64,000 nucleotides of DNA, taken from Amoebidium appalachense (Eukaryota; Ichthyosporea). This document shows, in pieces, positions 39,191 to 63,001 of the stretch. The notes under the pieces are model-generated. The model was not told where the DNA came from, searched no databases, and saw only the letters and a program-made list of their open reading frames with translations. The translations under genes and the position numbers were made by a program. Positions within the stretch are counted from its first letter, which is position 1. The number at the start of each line of letters is the position of its first letter. Location of the stretch: contig CAVNZM010000013.1 in NCBI GenBank assembly GCA_963693365.1, positions 7,688,001 to 7,752,000 of the forward strand. The letters are read 5' to 3'.

Positions 39191-39515
39191 TTATACAGGT
39201 GCACATGCACCCTTGCATCAACACATTACCGATTTAGATTTACACTCTCTGTGCCTATGTGTATAAGAATATGTGTCCGTGTGTGTAGGGGTGTATATAT
39301 GTATGTGTGTATGCGCGTACATGCGTGCTGGTGGGTGCATGTGCGTATGCCTAGTGTGCATCAGACACGATCTGTGAGTGTGCTTAGTGCGATTACCGGT
39401 AGATGCTAGCCACTAGACCGACTTACCATCACTCACACACCCGCAGATGTCCACAAATCATCTGCCCTAGCACGCACAGTGTTTCCACACACACACGATG
39501 CATGTCAACACATGC

Positions 39516-52081
<12,566 letters not shown>

Positions 52082-52530
52082 AGGAAAGGTGAGGGGATAG
52101 TGCCATGTTTTTTTGCTCCAGTGGGGGAGTGGGGGAGGGGGAGGGGGGGAGGGGGGAGGGGGGAGGGGGGTTAGGAAGAGTGTTGGTGTGAAGTACACAT
52201 TCACCAGGGACAACAGCGTGCAGACTCTGGGGTGCACACAGGAGGGGGGGAATCGGGGCACAGAAAGAATGGATAACTTAACACGAATACACACATGCAC
52301 AAAGTTTGAAACATACCCAACGTCCACCTCTGGGGAGGGCGAAAAAAGGTATGGAGGACGGGTAGGGGAGGGGAGAGTAGGAAGGAAGTGAAGGCCAGCA
52401 GTAAAGGGGAAGAAGGGTCGTCCGTACACAAGGTGCCATCTAATACATTGTGTAAAAGATCACAACACAGGCAAGCAAATACGAGCACCCCATTAAGCAC
52501 ACGACGACGTACCACATAATCGAAACCATG

Positions 52531-52608
<78 letters not shown>

Positions 52609-52745
52609 TGCGCACGCGTGTGTGTGTGTGTGTATGCGCGCCTGTGTAAGTGGGTACGTGTACACACCCTTGTGAAAGTGTGTGCCTATGTGTGTGCCAA
52701 GGTGTGTTTGTGTGTATGCATGTGCGCGTGTGCATGTGTGTGTGT

Positions 52746-52783
<38 letters not shown>

Positions 52784-53825
52784 GCGTGTGTGTTTGTGTT
52801 TGTGTGTGTGTGTTTGTGTGTGTGTGTGTGGGTGTGTGTGGGTGTGGTTGTGCGGACGCGTTTGTGCGGTTACGTGTGAGATGCCCTTGTGCCCTAATCT
52901 GCCGCGAGGATCACACAAAACTTGGTCATGAGTTATGTTCTAACGGATTTTGCAGCTATGCGCTCGATTCCACACATAATAAATTGCGCGCAATCAAACT
53001 AGTGTTCACGCGATGTTAACGTGTGTGTAATCACATATACATGGCAAAAGAACGGCAAACAAAGGAGGAAATGTTTTTGGAAGGAAAACGACTGGGAATG
53101 CCATACCCTGTTGAGCCGTGCAGCCGGCGCAAAAGGAGCCCCGGAAGTCCAGCCATCTTACCTCTAGCTGCGCATAATATGGCCTGCAAGTGTGTGGACT
53201 ACTGACTGATGCTAGATATTGCTCCCCGTGACCACGAGAATATTCCGCCTTGCCTGGTGCCTGTCCGTCCAACTTTGCACTGTGTCTCCAAGTTGAACAG
53301 AACCCTTGGCTGCAGTAATACCTTGCACACTACGGCTATGGCAGAATGTTAAAGCATGCCGCGTGCGCACACACGTACGCACAGCTTTAGAAACTCCGCG
53401 ACTGTACAAAGACACAACCACTCGGCACCGCGGACACCGTACAACCACACACGTACACGAACTGAGGGACACACACACAGGTTGAACCTGGCTGCCGCGC
53501 TCACGCATGATACAGCGGTGCAGCATCCAATCAAACCAAAGAGCATAAACGTTTGTGACGTCATGTACCTATATTAGGCTTATCTTTGCTTGTTTGTTTA
53601 GCCTTATATGGAAGGTGACGTCTGGACAGCGCGCCACCCGCGGCCACGAGCTCGCCACTCGTTTTCTTTTCTGACGACACCCTTGTACTTACTCAGTGAG
53701 ACCTGACAACATCTAGCATCGGTTTTTATTCTAGATTCTCAGTCAAACCACAAATATCACAAGTTCACAAGTTAAAACTAACACAGAAAACCAGACCGGT
53801 ATCAACACCTGTTTCAAATTTTATA
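52082..53825. other. Region between AFG1 and the CPBP gene
   Basis: (GT)n arrays at 52530-52607 and 52730-52850 are followed by unique DNA from 52870. The 5' flank of AFG1 (transcribed leftward) and of the CPBP gene (rightward) both lie here, so the genes are head to head, with coding starts 1.74 kb apart. A short minus-strand ORF at 53212-53526 is basic but unsupported. Confidence 0.5.
53527..53563. promoter_or_regulatory. CCAAT box and perfect CRE upstream of the CPBP gene
   Basis: CCAATCA at 53527-53533 and TGACGTCA at 53556-53563, about 265 bp before the start codon. Both elements can work in either orientation and could also serve leftward transcription. Confidence 0.45.
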
Positions 53826-54743
53826 ATGGAAGCGCTGACCAATTATATACCCGTTGTCTCGCGCACCTACAAGGAGATACTTCTCTTTTGCACAGGCACT
53901 CTCTGCTACACCTATCTGTTCTGGATGCCCATCGTGTTCACAACAACAGGTAGGTTACGTAAAGTTGCTTTTCATGTGGGTGCGTGGGGCCCCATACTCA
54001 CAGCCTCCACGCTAACCTACTTGGAGGGTGGAAAGGACGCAGCATGGGGGCTTTTGGGCAGAGCATATAACGTGGAAAACCTCACGTTGGAGTTGTGCGC
54101 TAAGGCGGTACTGGTGCCTGCTCTGGTCACTGCCGTCGCTGTCATCCTTGCGCTTTATGTTCCCTACGGAGTAGCTCCTTTGCTCGGGAACACGCAGGAA
54201 AGAGTGACTGCGCTCCTGATCTCCCCGGTACTTCTGGTTTTCTTCCTTGGTCTTCTGGTAACGGAAGAAGCCGGCTGGCGAGGTTATCTGCAACCGAGAG
54301 CAGAGGCCTATTTCGGTGTGCCTTTGGGCACTGCGCTCGTTTCGTTCATGTGGTCGGCATGGCACCTACCCTGGTTTTTCTGGAGCAACATGGAAAGTGC
54401 AATGTATGTAGAAGGACCGAGAATTACGAGGATTAGGTATGCGCTTGTTTATGTTTTGGGGCCTGGGCTTACCAGCATATCCTTTTTGATAGTTTGGTTT
54501 CAAAAACACACCAATGATGACAGTTATTTTCTGGCCATTCTGGCACATGCAAGCATGGTTGCGGCCACAGTAGCGTGTGGGGCCAAGAGCATGAACAACC
54601 TGATTGTGTTCATTGGCTTAGTTTCCCTGCCGGTAGTATATGTGTTGTTGGGCATGGAATGTGCTGTGGTGGTGGGGGTGGAGCTTGTGCTTGCTGCTGT
54701 GATTCTTCCCAGTGAAGGAGCTAAGAAGCTGAAGTCGACATAG
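53826..54743 (+). CDS. CPBP-family intramembrane metalloprotease, 305 aa
   Basis: Intronless, from ATG to TAG, with an AATAAA 124 bp downstream. About eight hydrophobic segments. Family motif 1 EExxxR is EEAGWRG at 147-153, motif 2 is FMWSAWHLPWFF with H180, and a third motif is HASMV at 241-245. GPILTA (55-60) is also typical. CPBP (Abi/CAAX-processing type) proteins are glutamate/histidine membrane proteases, for example Rce1, which trims prenylated CAAX proteins in the ER. The EExGWRG...WHLP form is the one common in bacterial members. In motif 3 the usual Asn after His is Val, which may impair activity. The lack of introns and bacterial-style motifs suggest horizontal acquisition, unproven. 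Exact substrate unknown. Confidence 0.85.
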   Translation: MEALTNYIPVVSRTYKEILLFCTGTLCYTYLFWMPIVFTTTGRLRKVAFHVGAWGPILTASTLTYLEGGKDAAWGLLGRAYNVENLTLELCAKAVLVPALVTAVAVILALYVPYGVAPLLGNTQERVTALLISPVLLVFFLGLLVTEEAGWRGYLQPRAEAYFGVPLGTALVSFMWSAWHLPWFFWSNMESAMYVEGPRITRIRYALVYVLGPGLTSISFLIVWFQKHTNDDSYFLAILAHASMVAATVACGAKSMNNLIVFIGLVSLPVVYVLLGMECAVVVGVELVLAAVILPSEGAKKLKST

Positions 54744-54866
54744 TAGCCATTAACAGGCTAATATTGCCTGTGAGATTTGGTATTCGATAAACTGAGCGGG
54801 CAGTTACAGCTGTGCACATTCCCCCCCCTCCCCCCCCCCCCCCCCCCTCCCTCGTACGGAAAAAGA

Positions 54867-54872
54867 AATAAA
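54867..54872 (+). terminator. Polyadenylation signal AATAAA of the CPBP gene
   Basis: Canonical hexamer 124 bp after the stop codon, just beyond a C-rich tract. Confidence 0.5.
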
Positions 54873-55086
54873 AAACACGGGGTCCTTCTGCCTGTACGTA
54901 TGTCAACTACTATGATTGTTTTTGTTCGAAGTTCGCTGTTTGGAAAAGAAAAAGCCTCCATGGTTGCCCCCCCTCTCTCCCTTCCCTCCCCTTCTCCCCT
55001 CCCTCCCTCCCGCCCTCAAAAAAAAAAAAAAAAAGAAGAGAGAGAAGCACTATCTATAATGTGTTTCCGAGTACACCAGGGAAGTG

Positions 55087-55186
55087 GGTTAAAACCCGGT
55101 CACTGAGGTTGACTTGCCATGGGCCCACCCTGAGGGGTTGGGCTTTGCTTATGATGTATACTCTTCATACGTGCCTTAAGTTTTCC
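55087..55186 (+). repeat. SINE-like dispersed repeat, copy E, opposite orientation
   Basis: GGGTTAAAACCCGGTCACTG, GGGCCCACCCTGAGG and GGGCTTTGCTTATGATGTAT correspond to the reverse complement of copies A-C in the same order. This copy lies outside AFG1. Confidence 0.65.
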
Positions 55187-55260
55187 AGTGTGTCAGTTTT
55201 TTGTGTGTGGAGGAGGGAGGGAGGGGGGGGAATGAAAGTGCGTGTGATGGAGAGTATAGC

Positions 55261-55261
55261 G

Positions 55262-55318
<57 letters not shown>
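55261..55318. repeat. (CG)n-(CA)n microsatellite
   Basis: CG dinucleotides pass into about 24 CA repeats. A short (GT)n is at 55512-55540. Confidence 0.95.
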
Positions 55319-55321
<3 letters not shown>

Positions 55322-55671
55322 TTCACGTGTTAACTTGGGCCGATGAAAAAGGCTTCAGCTATGAATATGTATGTGACTTTGGAACGCAGCTAGACGTCTC
55401 GCCTGACGGGCTTTTCGTCTGTGGAACCTGTGCAAAATCATGAAACGAAACTTAAAGGCGAAACAGCAACCCTCTTCCGCCCCAGAATAGAAAAAAGCCC
55501 GTCCACTGGGCATGTGTGTGTGTGTGTGTGTGTGTGTGTGCCGTAGCTGTATGGCGTATGGACGTGGTATGACAGAGAGAAAGATCTGCACTGGGTAGGG
55601 TAGGTTTATGGGGCGCCGTTTTATGGTAGGTTTACACACTTTTTATTGCGTGGACACTGCCGGGTGGGTAC

Positions 55672-55812
55672 GTTCGCACTAGGATCGTCGAAACGACGAA
55701 TTCCCATTTATGGAAAATTCGGTGAGCCATCTGAGTCGACGATCGTCGTTTCGACGTTTCGACGAACTGTGTTCGCACTGAAACGATGAAACGACGAAAA
55801 ACCCATATATGG
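55672..55812. repeat. CpG-rich direct and inverted repeats built on CGTCGAAACGACGA
   Basis: GTTCGCACTAGGATCGTCGA and the related GTTCGCACTGAAACGATGAA begin two 42-bp direct repeats ending CCCAT.TATGG (55672-55713 and 55771-55812). Between them GTCGACGATCGTCGTTTCGA is an inverted version of the same motif. This may be a remnant of a miniature inverted-repeat element. Confidence 0.75.
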
Positions 55813-57168
55813 CTAATGATTTCGACGCTCGGTCATCGATCATTAGAGCAAACCAGTTCTAGTAGCCTCTGGTCATCCGAAGTCGTTTGCAAAAAATGAC
55901 CCAAACCCAGCAAGGTTTGGCATAAGGGAAACAGAATCATCAATAGAGAACAGAGCAGAATATTCGGTAACCGTGCAGCACACTCTTATGCACGCGGAAG
56001 TGTGTTTAAAGTTTACTGTCGACGGTGACAATGAACAGAACTGGCTCTCTTTTTGTGTATTGTGTTCACCGCATGCACCCGCTTTGGAAAGCACATGGCT
56101 GCAGTGGAAATGCAAGCATCAGCGCTCCTGGTGATCGTGCTACGGTACATTAGTTACTCATGGATTGGTACCCGGGGCCGTGACTTGAAAATGCTCTTCT
56201 TGCATGGCTCTCTGCAATAACTTTACTGAGTCAGACCTCCAGTGACACATGGTGCACAAGTGTACGTTACCCGTGGCACAACGGATTTTTCACTAAACGT
56301 CTGAGGTAAACATGCCACACATGCAGGAGAGGATAACTGCAGTGCCACGAAAACGACCGTCTATCATTGAATATTAAATATGGGCCATTCAGTTGCAGGA
56401 TCCAGTCTCTAAATTATTATCGTTGCTAAAACAATCATTGTTAGTACACATCACAGAGCATGGTTTTTCATCTGTTCAACATCCCATCCACCCCTCAGCA
56501 TAATATCATCAAGAAATTGTGGTAGGCGATTTGCTGGAATTTCATTGATGCCGTCTCAGCTTTTAATCGAAAAAAGGGCAGATAGCTGCATGCGCTTTGA
56601 GCAGCAGCACCTGCACAGCGAGACAAAATACGTGGATATAAGCTGCAGAACAAACAACTGCACAGACGTTTGAAGGTTAACCATGCTATGCACTATAGGT
56701 GGCAAGAACCAAGTCACCTTGGGCTTTCATCAGCTGGACCGGAGAAACACGGCTCACGGAAGAGGGCCACCAGATCACCATGGGGTCACTCTATCATTCT
56801 TTTATTATCAAAACACTGCTTTTTCGGGAGACTCAACAAGGTTACGATATAGGCGAGGCGTCTGAGGGTGTCACGGGCTATTCATACGCGAACTGAGGTG
56901 CACATCAATACGGGCCGCTGGCCGTGCTATGTACTTACTACTGGCACCCAGCAAGAAGATTACAACAGTCAAGTTTTGGGGCTCAAAGCTATTAAAAGAA
57001 TACATGCTGGAATAAATGTACAAATTAGAAGTGTTCGTCGGTCCTTCATTCCTAGCTACAAAGCAAATAACATTACAAATTTTTTATGAATGGTAACAAT
57101 TACTGTTTTAAGTTGTTGAAAACCTTCACAGAATAAAGGGACAAATAGCTTTGTGCAAACGTTGAAGC
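55813..57168. other. Unique DNA, no supported gene
   Basis: Several frames of 60-80 codons but none with coding character or matching splice sites. AATAAA at 57132 could end a plus-strand transcript. Confidence 0.45.
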
Positions 57169-57993
57169 CTAACGACCCTGTATAGTTGGCCCCGTGTACG
57201 AGTCAAACATATCAAAGACCTCTTGAAGCTCTGGGTGTTGCTGTGCTGCCTCAGCAAACATGCGTTCGTTCTGCTGCCGTGAATAGCCCTGGCCACTGCT
57301 CTCTTGCAGGGAGCTTCTGCCCTGTTGCAGGCTATCCATCTCGCTGAGCAACACGATCACAACCTCCCCCTCGCCCTGCACCTCCACATAATTCGCAAAG
57401 GTCACGCGCTTAGCCACAGAAAAACTGTCAACGTTGGATTTTTCACTTTCGAGCGAGTTGCACAACTTTTTTTGTGCAGCAAAGGAGGCATCCGCTCCAT
57501 TGCCGACTGAAGAAAGTCGCCGGATCGTTTCATGTTTTCGTTCTACTGTGCCCGCCCGAGATCCCGCCAACACAGCCTTCATAGAGGCCCCCCGGCCCAG
57601 TGCCCTTGCGTCACAGTCAGAGTCTGCGTCATGGACGTCAAACAGAAACCCGTCCACCTGCTCAACTGCATTCACATCAGGTTCATTATTGGACACACAC
57701 ACTACCCTTGCCCTTGACGACCTGCCCTTAACCAGGCTGAGGCGCCTAAGCATCCGCACCATGTTCTGTGTGGGTGTCGAATTCGTGCGCACAGACGTGG
57801 CTTTCATAAACGGCAGCCGTGCCAACCAATCTCTGTCTTTCGCCATGGTGGGACACATGAAGTCCAAGGCATAGGCGTGGATGTAGAGCGACATGAAGTA
57901 AGGCTGGTAGCAGTCGTTGGTCGTTGCTGTGTTGCTCGCACAGCATTTATGGACTGTAGAGACAAGGCGGCTGTTTGTACGCACAGGTGGCAT
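57169..57993 (-). CDS. 274-aa intronless protein with PP1-docking motif
   Basis: Runs from ATG 57993 to TAG 57169. An upstream in-frame GTG at 58026 is less likely as a start. I recognise no domain. SVAKRVTFANYVEV (192-205) contains KRVTFA, a textbook RVxF docking motif for protein phosphatase 1 in the form used by glycogen-targeting subunits, though no carbohydrate-binding domain follows. Two RRLS sites (83-86 and 158-161) match basophilic kinase (PKA-type) targets. Acidic DVHDADSDCDAR (119-130) and a Gln/Ser-rich C-terminus with a short Phe-rich end (EVFDMFDSY) follow. Role as a phosphatase regulator is an inference from short motifs. Coding status is supported by length, composition and clean ends. 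Confidence 0.65.
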   Translation of the reverse strand: MPPVRTNSRLVSTVHKCCASNTATTNDCYQPYFMSLYIHAYALDFMCPTMAKDRDWLARLPFMKATSVRTNSTPTQNMVRMLRRLSLVKGRSSRARVVCVSNNEPDVNAVEQVDGFLFDVHDADSDCDARALGRGASMKAVLAGSRAGTVERKHETIRRLSSVGNGADASFAAQKKLCNSLESEKSNVDSFSVAKRVTFANYVEVQGEGEVVIVLLSEMDSLQQGRSSLQESSGQGYSRQQNERMFAEAAQQHPELQEVFDMFDSYTGPTIQGR

Positions 57994-59158
57994 GGGGTCG
58001 TTTTTATGTTGCAAACGGGGTGTCACGGTTGTCCGTATTACACGCCGTTACACTTGAAAAAAAGCTGAGTTCACATATAGTTTCGATCCTTTCTACTCAA
58101 AGGACCTACAGCACTCTCTACAGCTGACTGGAAGCCTGGTTTTTCGTTGACTTCCTCTGGCCGGGAGCCTTGGAGGATCGGGTTCGGGCATTCCTGTGTT
58201 AGATGATGAGGGGTTTAAGATAGGCTTTGCCGTAAATGCAAAACACCGGGTTCATTTTTTGGAAAATAAAAATTTTAATCAAATGTTAATAATGTGTTTT
58301 GAACTGCGTAAACAAGAAATTACGTTTTAGTTGCCAGATCCCTAATTGCCAGTAGCATACCAATAATCGAGTCCCCAGAAACCTTTTCAGAATATAGTGT
58401 TCACACCCTCATGGTATTTTCCGGGGTATTTTCAGGTAATTGTAAATTATGGTTCAACATTTTGTAACAAGATATCTGTTACCTGTATCAAAAAACCGGA
58501 TGTTTCTAATGGTAATGAAACATGATAATATTGTAACGTATTTATTTTAATTTTTGTTTTTTCCTGTAACGGAGCTTGCTTTAATATCTTGGAGAAGACT
58601 CCAAGAAGGTTTTTCCAATAATGAAAATATTGTCCAGCTACACATCATCTCCAAGCCACCCCCTAGCATTCGAGCTCTGGGAGATCTAAGGATCTGTTAA
58701 TTGCGCCAATAAAAAAAGTCCATAGGTACCTAGCTGATTAGCTCACAACTTGATTGGGTTATCTGCGCATCGCGGGCGTACCACCGAAGATGAATCAAGA
58801 TGACCACAGTTTATGAGCAAAGCATAAAGTGAGCTGGTTAATTATTTTCATAGCTGTATTGTCCCCCAGTTGTTGTTTTTTATTAATTTTTATTTCATTG
58901 AGCCCATAGATACATTGTATCACTATATTGGAGTTCTCTTTCCTTTCGCAAAAACCATCGTGTGATGACGTCCGGCTGACGCTTTTGTAGCGCTCTTGGG
59001 ATGGCGGAGTCAGCGTGACGCTGCTGGCGCTGACGCACCGACTGAGCCGCTGACCCGCCTGGGCTAAGGAGTTGAGAGACTCAGTCAGAGGATGCTCTAC
59101 ATCATGATCGACATCTATTTTTGTGACACTTAAACATGCCATGCCTATCACCAATGAT

Positions 59159-59160
<2 letters not shown>
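57994..59160. other. Mostly noncoding flank of the 274-aa gene
   Basis: AT-rich unique DNA from 58080 to 58790. A weak minus-strand ORF from ATG 59142 to 58795 (115 aa, Ser/Thr-rich first half, stop near a splice-poor region) could be an exon. No similarity is recognised. Confidence 0.35.
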
Positions 59161-59205
<45 letters not shown>

Positions 59206-59218
59206 CACATATATATAT
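59161..59218. repeat. (AT)n microsatellite
   Basis: About 19 TA repeats followed by degenerate ATAC and ATAT units. It is the only AT dinucleotide array in the nuclear part. Confidence 0.95.
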
Positions 59219-59893
59219 GTGCAATGCATAAATTCATTAAACTGGCCATATGCATGATGCTGTATACATGTCGAGATGGCGTTTTGCGCGATCTAGGGAG
59301 ATACGACTCGCGATCCATGCAGCTGATTGGATCAAACCGCACCCCCTCCCCCCCAGATATGAGCCACAGGCTAGCACAGGCTAGCACAGACGAGCACAGA
59401 CGACACCGGTGTCGACACTGCTCGCTCGAGTCAGGAGTTGCATATGGAGGGACGTAGGGACAGTTTAGGAGCTCGAGTTTACTCAAGTCTGCAAGCGCTA
59501 ATTTTATTAGCAGGTACACAGTGACCACGTCACACGCGCACCATGGCGGTCCTCTTAATGTCCTAAGCCTTTCGAGTAATATGAGGGCTTGATGGGTTCC
59601 ATGGATCTACGGGCACTTCCCAGTATCCCGTGCGCTAGGTCCTACCTGTGTTTACCTGGCAGCTACAACCGTCATTCTGTTTATTGCGCCTTGTAGCCAG
59701 CCCTCTTAGACTATATTGGAGCCATCCCATGCCGGCAACACCTGACACATCAACACAGCCAAGATGAATTGGCAGCATGTTTCCAGCTTGTTGCAGTCGC
59801 GAAGGTACAATGCAAAGATGCAGACCACCATGGCCAGGACACGCACCTATGTTTTTCTCAATCCTGGTTTCTGCTCAAATCATGCCCCTTTAC

Positions 59894-60144
59894 CCCCCCC
59901 CTCCCCCCCCCAAAAAAAACCCCCATCCCTCTCTCTTACACAGAGATGGACACACACTCTCTCTCTCCCTCTCTCTCTCCCCCCTCCCCCCCCTCTCTCG
60001 CCCCCCCCCTCTCTCCCTCCCTCCCTCCTTCCCTCCCTCCGTCCCTCCCTCCCTCCCTCCACCCCCTCTGGCTCTCTCGCTCTCGCTCCCTCATCCCCTC
60101 CCCCCCCCCCCTTTTCCTCTCTCTTCCCGCCCCCCTCTACCCCC

Positions 60145-60212
<68 letters not shown>

Positions 60213-60225
60213 CGCCCTCCCTCGC

Positions 60226-60265
<40 letters not shown>

Positions 60266-60430
60266 CCCTCCCTCCCTCCCTCCCTCCCTCCCTCCCTCCC
60301 TCCCTCCCTCTCCCCCCTTCCTTCTCTCTCTTTCTCTCTCTGTCTTTCTCTCTCTCGTTCGCTCCTCCCCCCCCCCCCCCCCTTTCCCCCCTCCCTCCTC
60401 ATCCCCCCCCCCCCCCCCCCCCCCTCCCTT
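59894..60430. repeat. CT/C-rich low-complexity block
   Basis: Alternating (CT)n, (CCCT)n and C runs, including about 34 C at 60176-60210. ORFs are Ser/Leu/Pro artefacts. Confidence 0.95.
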
Positions 60431-60432
60431 TA

Positions 60433-60851
60433 AGCTTGAACCGCTCTTCCAACCCCAGTAGCAGCACCGTAAGCTGTGGGTAGATGTTTGGCCCCCTGTT
60501 AAGGATGCTCTTTAAATTTGTGTGTGTTTTTAACTATTGATCCTTTTTGTATAGGTTTGCCATTTCCTTCTAACTATTTTTCCCCCTAGCCAACCTCTCT
60601 GTTGTGCAACCTCCCCCCGCGGCCCCAACCCATCCCCTTTCTTGCTCTCCTCCTACTAGAGGTACGCATAGGGCCTCAAGTCTATGCTTATTTTTACCTT
60701 AGGAAGTGGAGGCACCAAACCTATTCCTATGTGTGGGCATACACAGATGATCAGTAAGATCCCATCCACAACAAGGCTATTCCTCTCTGATCTATCCACC
60801 CTTCCTCCCCCCTCCCCCCCCTCCCCCCCCTCCCCCCCCCCCCCCCCCCCC

Positions 60852-60882
<31 letters not shown>

Positions 60883-61235
60883 ACCTCTCTCCGGGTGACT
60901 TTTGACACTGGCACTACATTGCACATCATCATAGGTTGCCAGGCTGCACGCTAAGCTTTTTCAAACATTGCATGCACACAGGCACAAGGCAAACATCTTC
61001 AGAGTGTCCAGTTGCCCAGTCGAGAAAGAACCCACAGGCCCAGGGCAGGTATGGTGCGGTGGTACAGTGTTAGTATGGCCCTCGGTAGGATAAGACGGCT
61101 AGGTGGTTTGTGTATGAAATGGTTTGGGTAAAGTTGGTGCCCGAAAGTCGAAAAGAATTGGGAGCGTGTGTGGTGGAACGTCAGTGGTGATGGGGAGAGG
61201 GGAAGAAGGGGAGGAGAGCAAGAGCAGGGCGGGAA

Positions 61236-61268
<33 letters not shown>

Positions 61269-61806
61269 GGGGGGGGGGGGGGGGAGGGGGGAGGGGGGAG
61301 GGTGTTTACCACTACACAGAGATGGATTTTTTTTTTTTTAAAGTCTTTGTGTGTATGTATGTGTGTGTATCCCTGGGGTGATTGTGTTTCTTTTTTTGTG
61401 TGTGTGTCTTGCCTGGATGTCTGTGTATGCCCGGGTTCTGTGTCTTAATATTGGCGTGTTGGTATCATGGATGTGTGTGTTTGCACGGGTTTTCTTCCTG
61501 TGGATTCATCTAATACATACATGAGTGCAGCTGTGTAAGCGATGTGTAAGCATGTGTGCTTGTGCATTGTGCGTCTACATGTACTCGTGCATGTGTCAAC
61601 TGTTTAGTTGCTAAGAGTGCTTGTGGGCATTCCGTTATCTGTATCGGTGACCAAATCCCGAGAACAACATGGTGCAAACATATCCAAAGATCCATGAGCA
61701 GTTTTCCACATCCCACAGCTCACACACACATACCTTCCAGTATGGTGACGAGGGTTTGATGACTTTCGACACTTTCCTCGTGCAACAGCAAAAGGTCGGC
61801 AGCTTG
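60433..61806 (-). CDS. Candidate minus-strand exons of an unidentified gene
   Basis: Exon 61806-61734 (acceptor CTTATAAG, donor GTATGT) reads ADLLLLHEESVESHQTLVTI. Exon 60950-60885 (donor GTGAGT) reads CSLATYDDVQCSASVKSHPE. Exon 60786-60698 (donor GTAAAA) reads SLVVDGILLIICVCPHIG. A start at 60473 after CCCACAG reads LTVLLLGLEERFKLKG. Each successive junction is in phase, which is the main support. The last exon runs into GA-rich DNA without a clear donor or stop. No domain recognised, and upstream exons not found. Confidence 0.35.
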
Positions 61807-61847
61807 CTTATAAGCAAAACATGATACATACACGCATATATCCTGTA

Positions 61848-61888
<41 letters not shown>

Positions 61889-62641
61889 CAGGCCAAGGGG
61901 TGCATGCATGCACAGGCACAGGCAGAGGCACATGTGTTGCATGTGTTCATTCAGGCACACATACCTGTGAATCGCACTCTATCCGTCATTATCGGGTTCC
62001 CCTCCTGCCCCTCCCCTTCTCCCCTCTCCTCCCTCCCCACTTCCCCCATATACAAACACCCGGTTACCCATCAATCCACCGCCTTCCACTCACAACCTTC
62101 CATGCCCACCACCCTCCTCCCCAACACACACACACAACCATTCACCCCCTCCCTTTCAACCGGTACACCCACGCACTTAATAGGTCTACTCAAACACCAC
62201 CAGCACACGCAGACATCGAAACCCCTTTTCTAAAATATGTTAAGTCTCTCGACCACCGCTTCCCTTCCTCCCCTTCGTTCCTCCCCCCCCCCCCTCCCCC
62301 CCCCCCCAACCCCTGGTTGCCCTTCCATGGGGCCGCGCCAGCTACCCTACCCACATTCATCACACTCGTGTCACATTCCACACAAGTCATCCACAAAGAC
62401 CCACGAGCACAGACAGCGGATACAAATCTGCAACACTTGGATAGACTTCCCCTCTCCCGGCCTCCTCTTGGTTTCACGCTGTCACAAGTTGCACAAGCAT
62501 CCCACATGCATAGACCCTCTAATAAAATCAACAGATGTGCACACACACACACTCACTCACCCACACAATCAAACTCACACACACACAGAAGGGGGGAAGG
62601 GAGAGAATTTTTATTTTATTTTTTGGGGGGGGGGGGGGACA

Positions 62642-62643
<2 letters not shown>

Positions 62644-62703
<60 letters not shown>

Positions 62704-62750
62704 GGGTGTGTGTGTGCACGGATGTGTGTGTGTGTGTGTCTGTGTCTGTC

Positions 62751-62830
<80 letters not shown>
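62644..62830. repeat. (GA)n-(GT)n compound microsatellite
   Basis: (GA)n 62644-62700 then degenerate and pure (GT)n to 62830. Confidence 0.95.
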
Positions 62831-62834
<4 letters not shown>

Positions 62835-63001
62835 AATGAGATAGAGCAGGAGAGTGATAGAGACCAATGTGTCCCCCGTTTCCCCCTGCTCCTGAGTATC
62901 CCCATTATGCATACATGCACAGCCCATGCTCCCGCACCCACCTGCACCCCACCCTCTATCGACCATCACCACCCCTCCACCCACCCACCATACTCACTCA
63001 G

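Noticed and set aside
53006-53526. Extra upstream exon of AFG1 at 53.0-53.5 kb
   Set aside because: Exon 52081-51934 already supplies an ATG and a mitochondrial presequence and joins exon 2 in phase; the total equals the family length.
61741-61800. Plus-strand EF-hand-like reading YGDEGLMTFDTFLVQQQ
   Set aside because: The loop lacks its acidic positions, and the opposite strand at the same place has a better exon with consensus splice sites and phase agreement.
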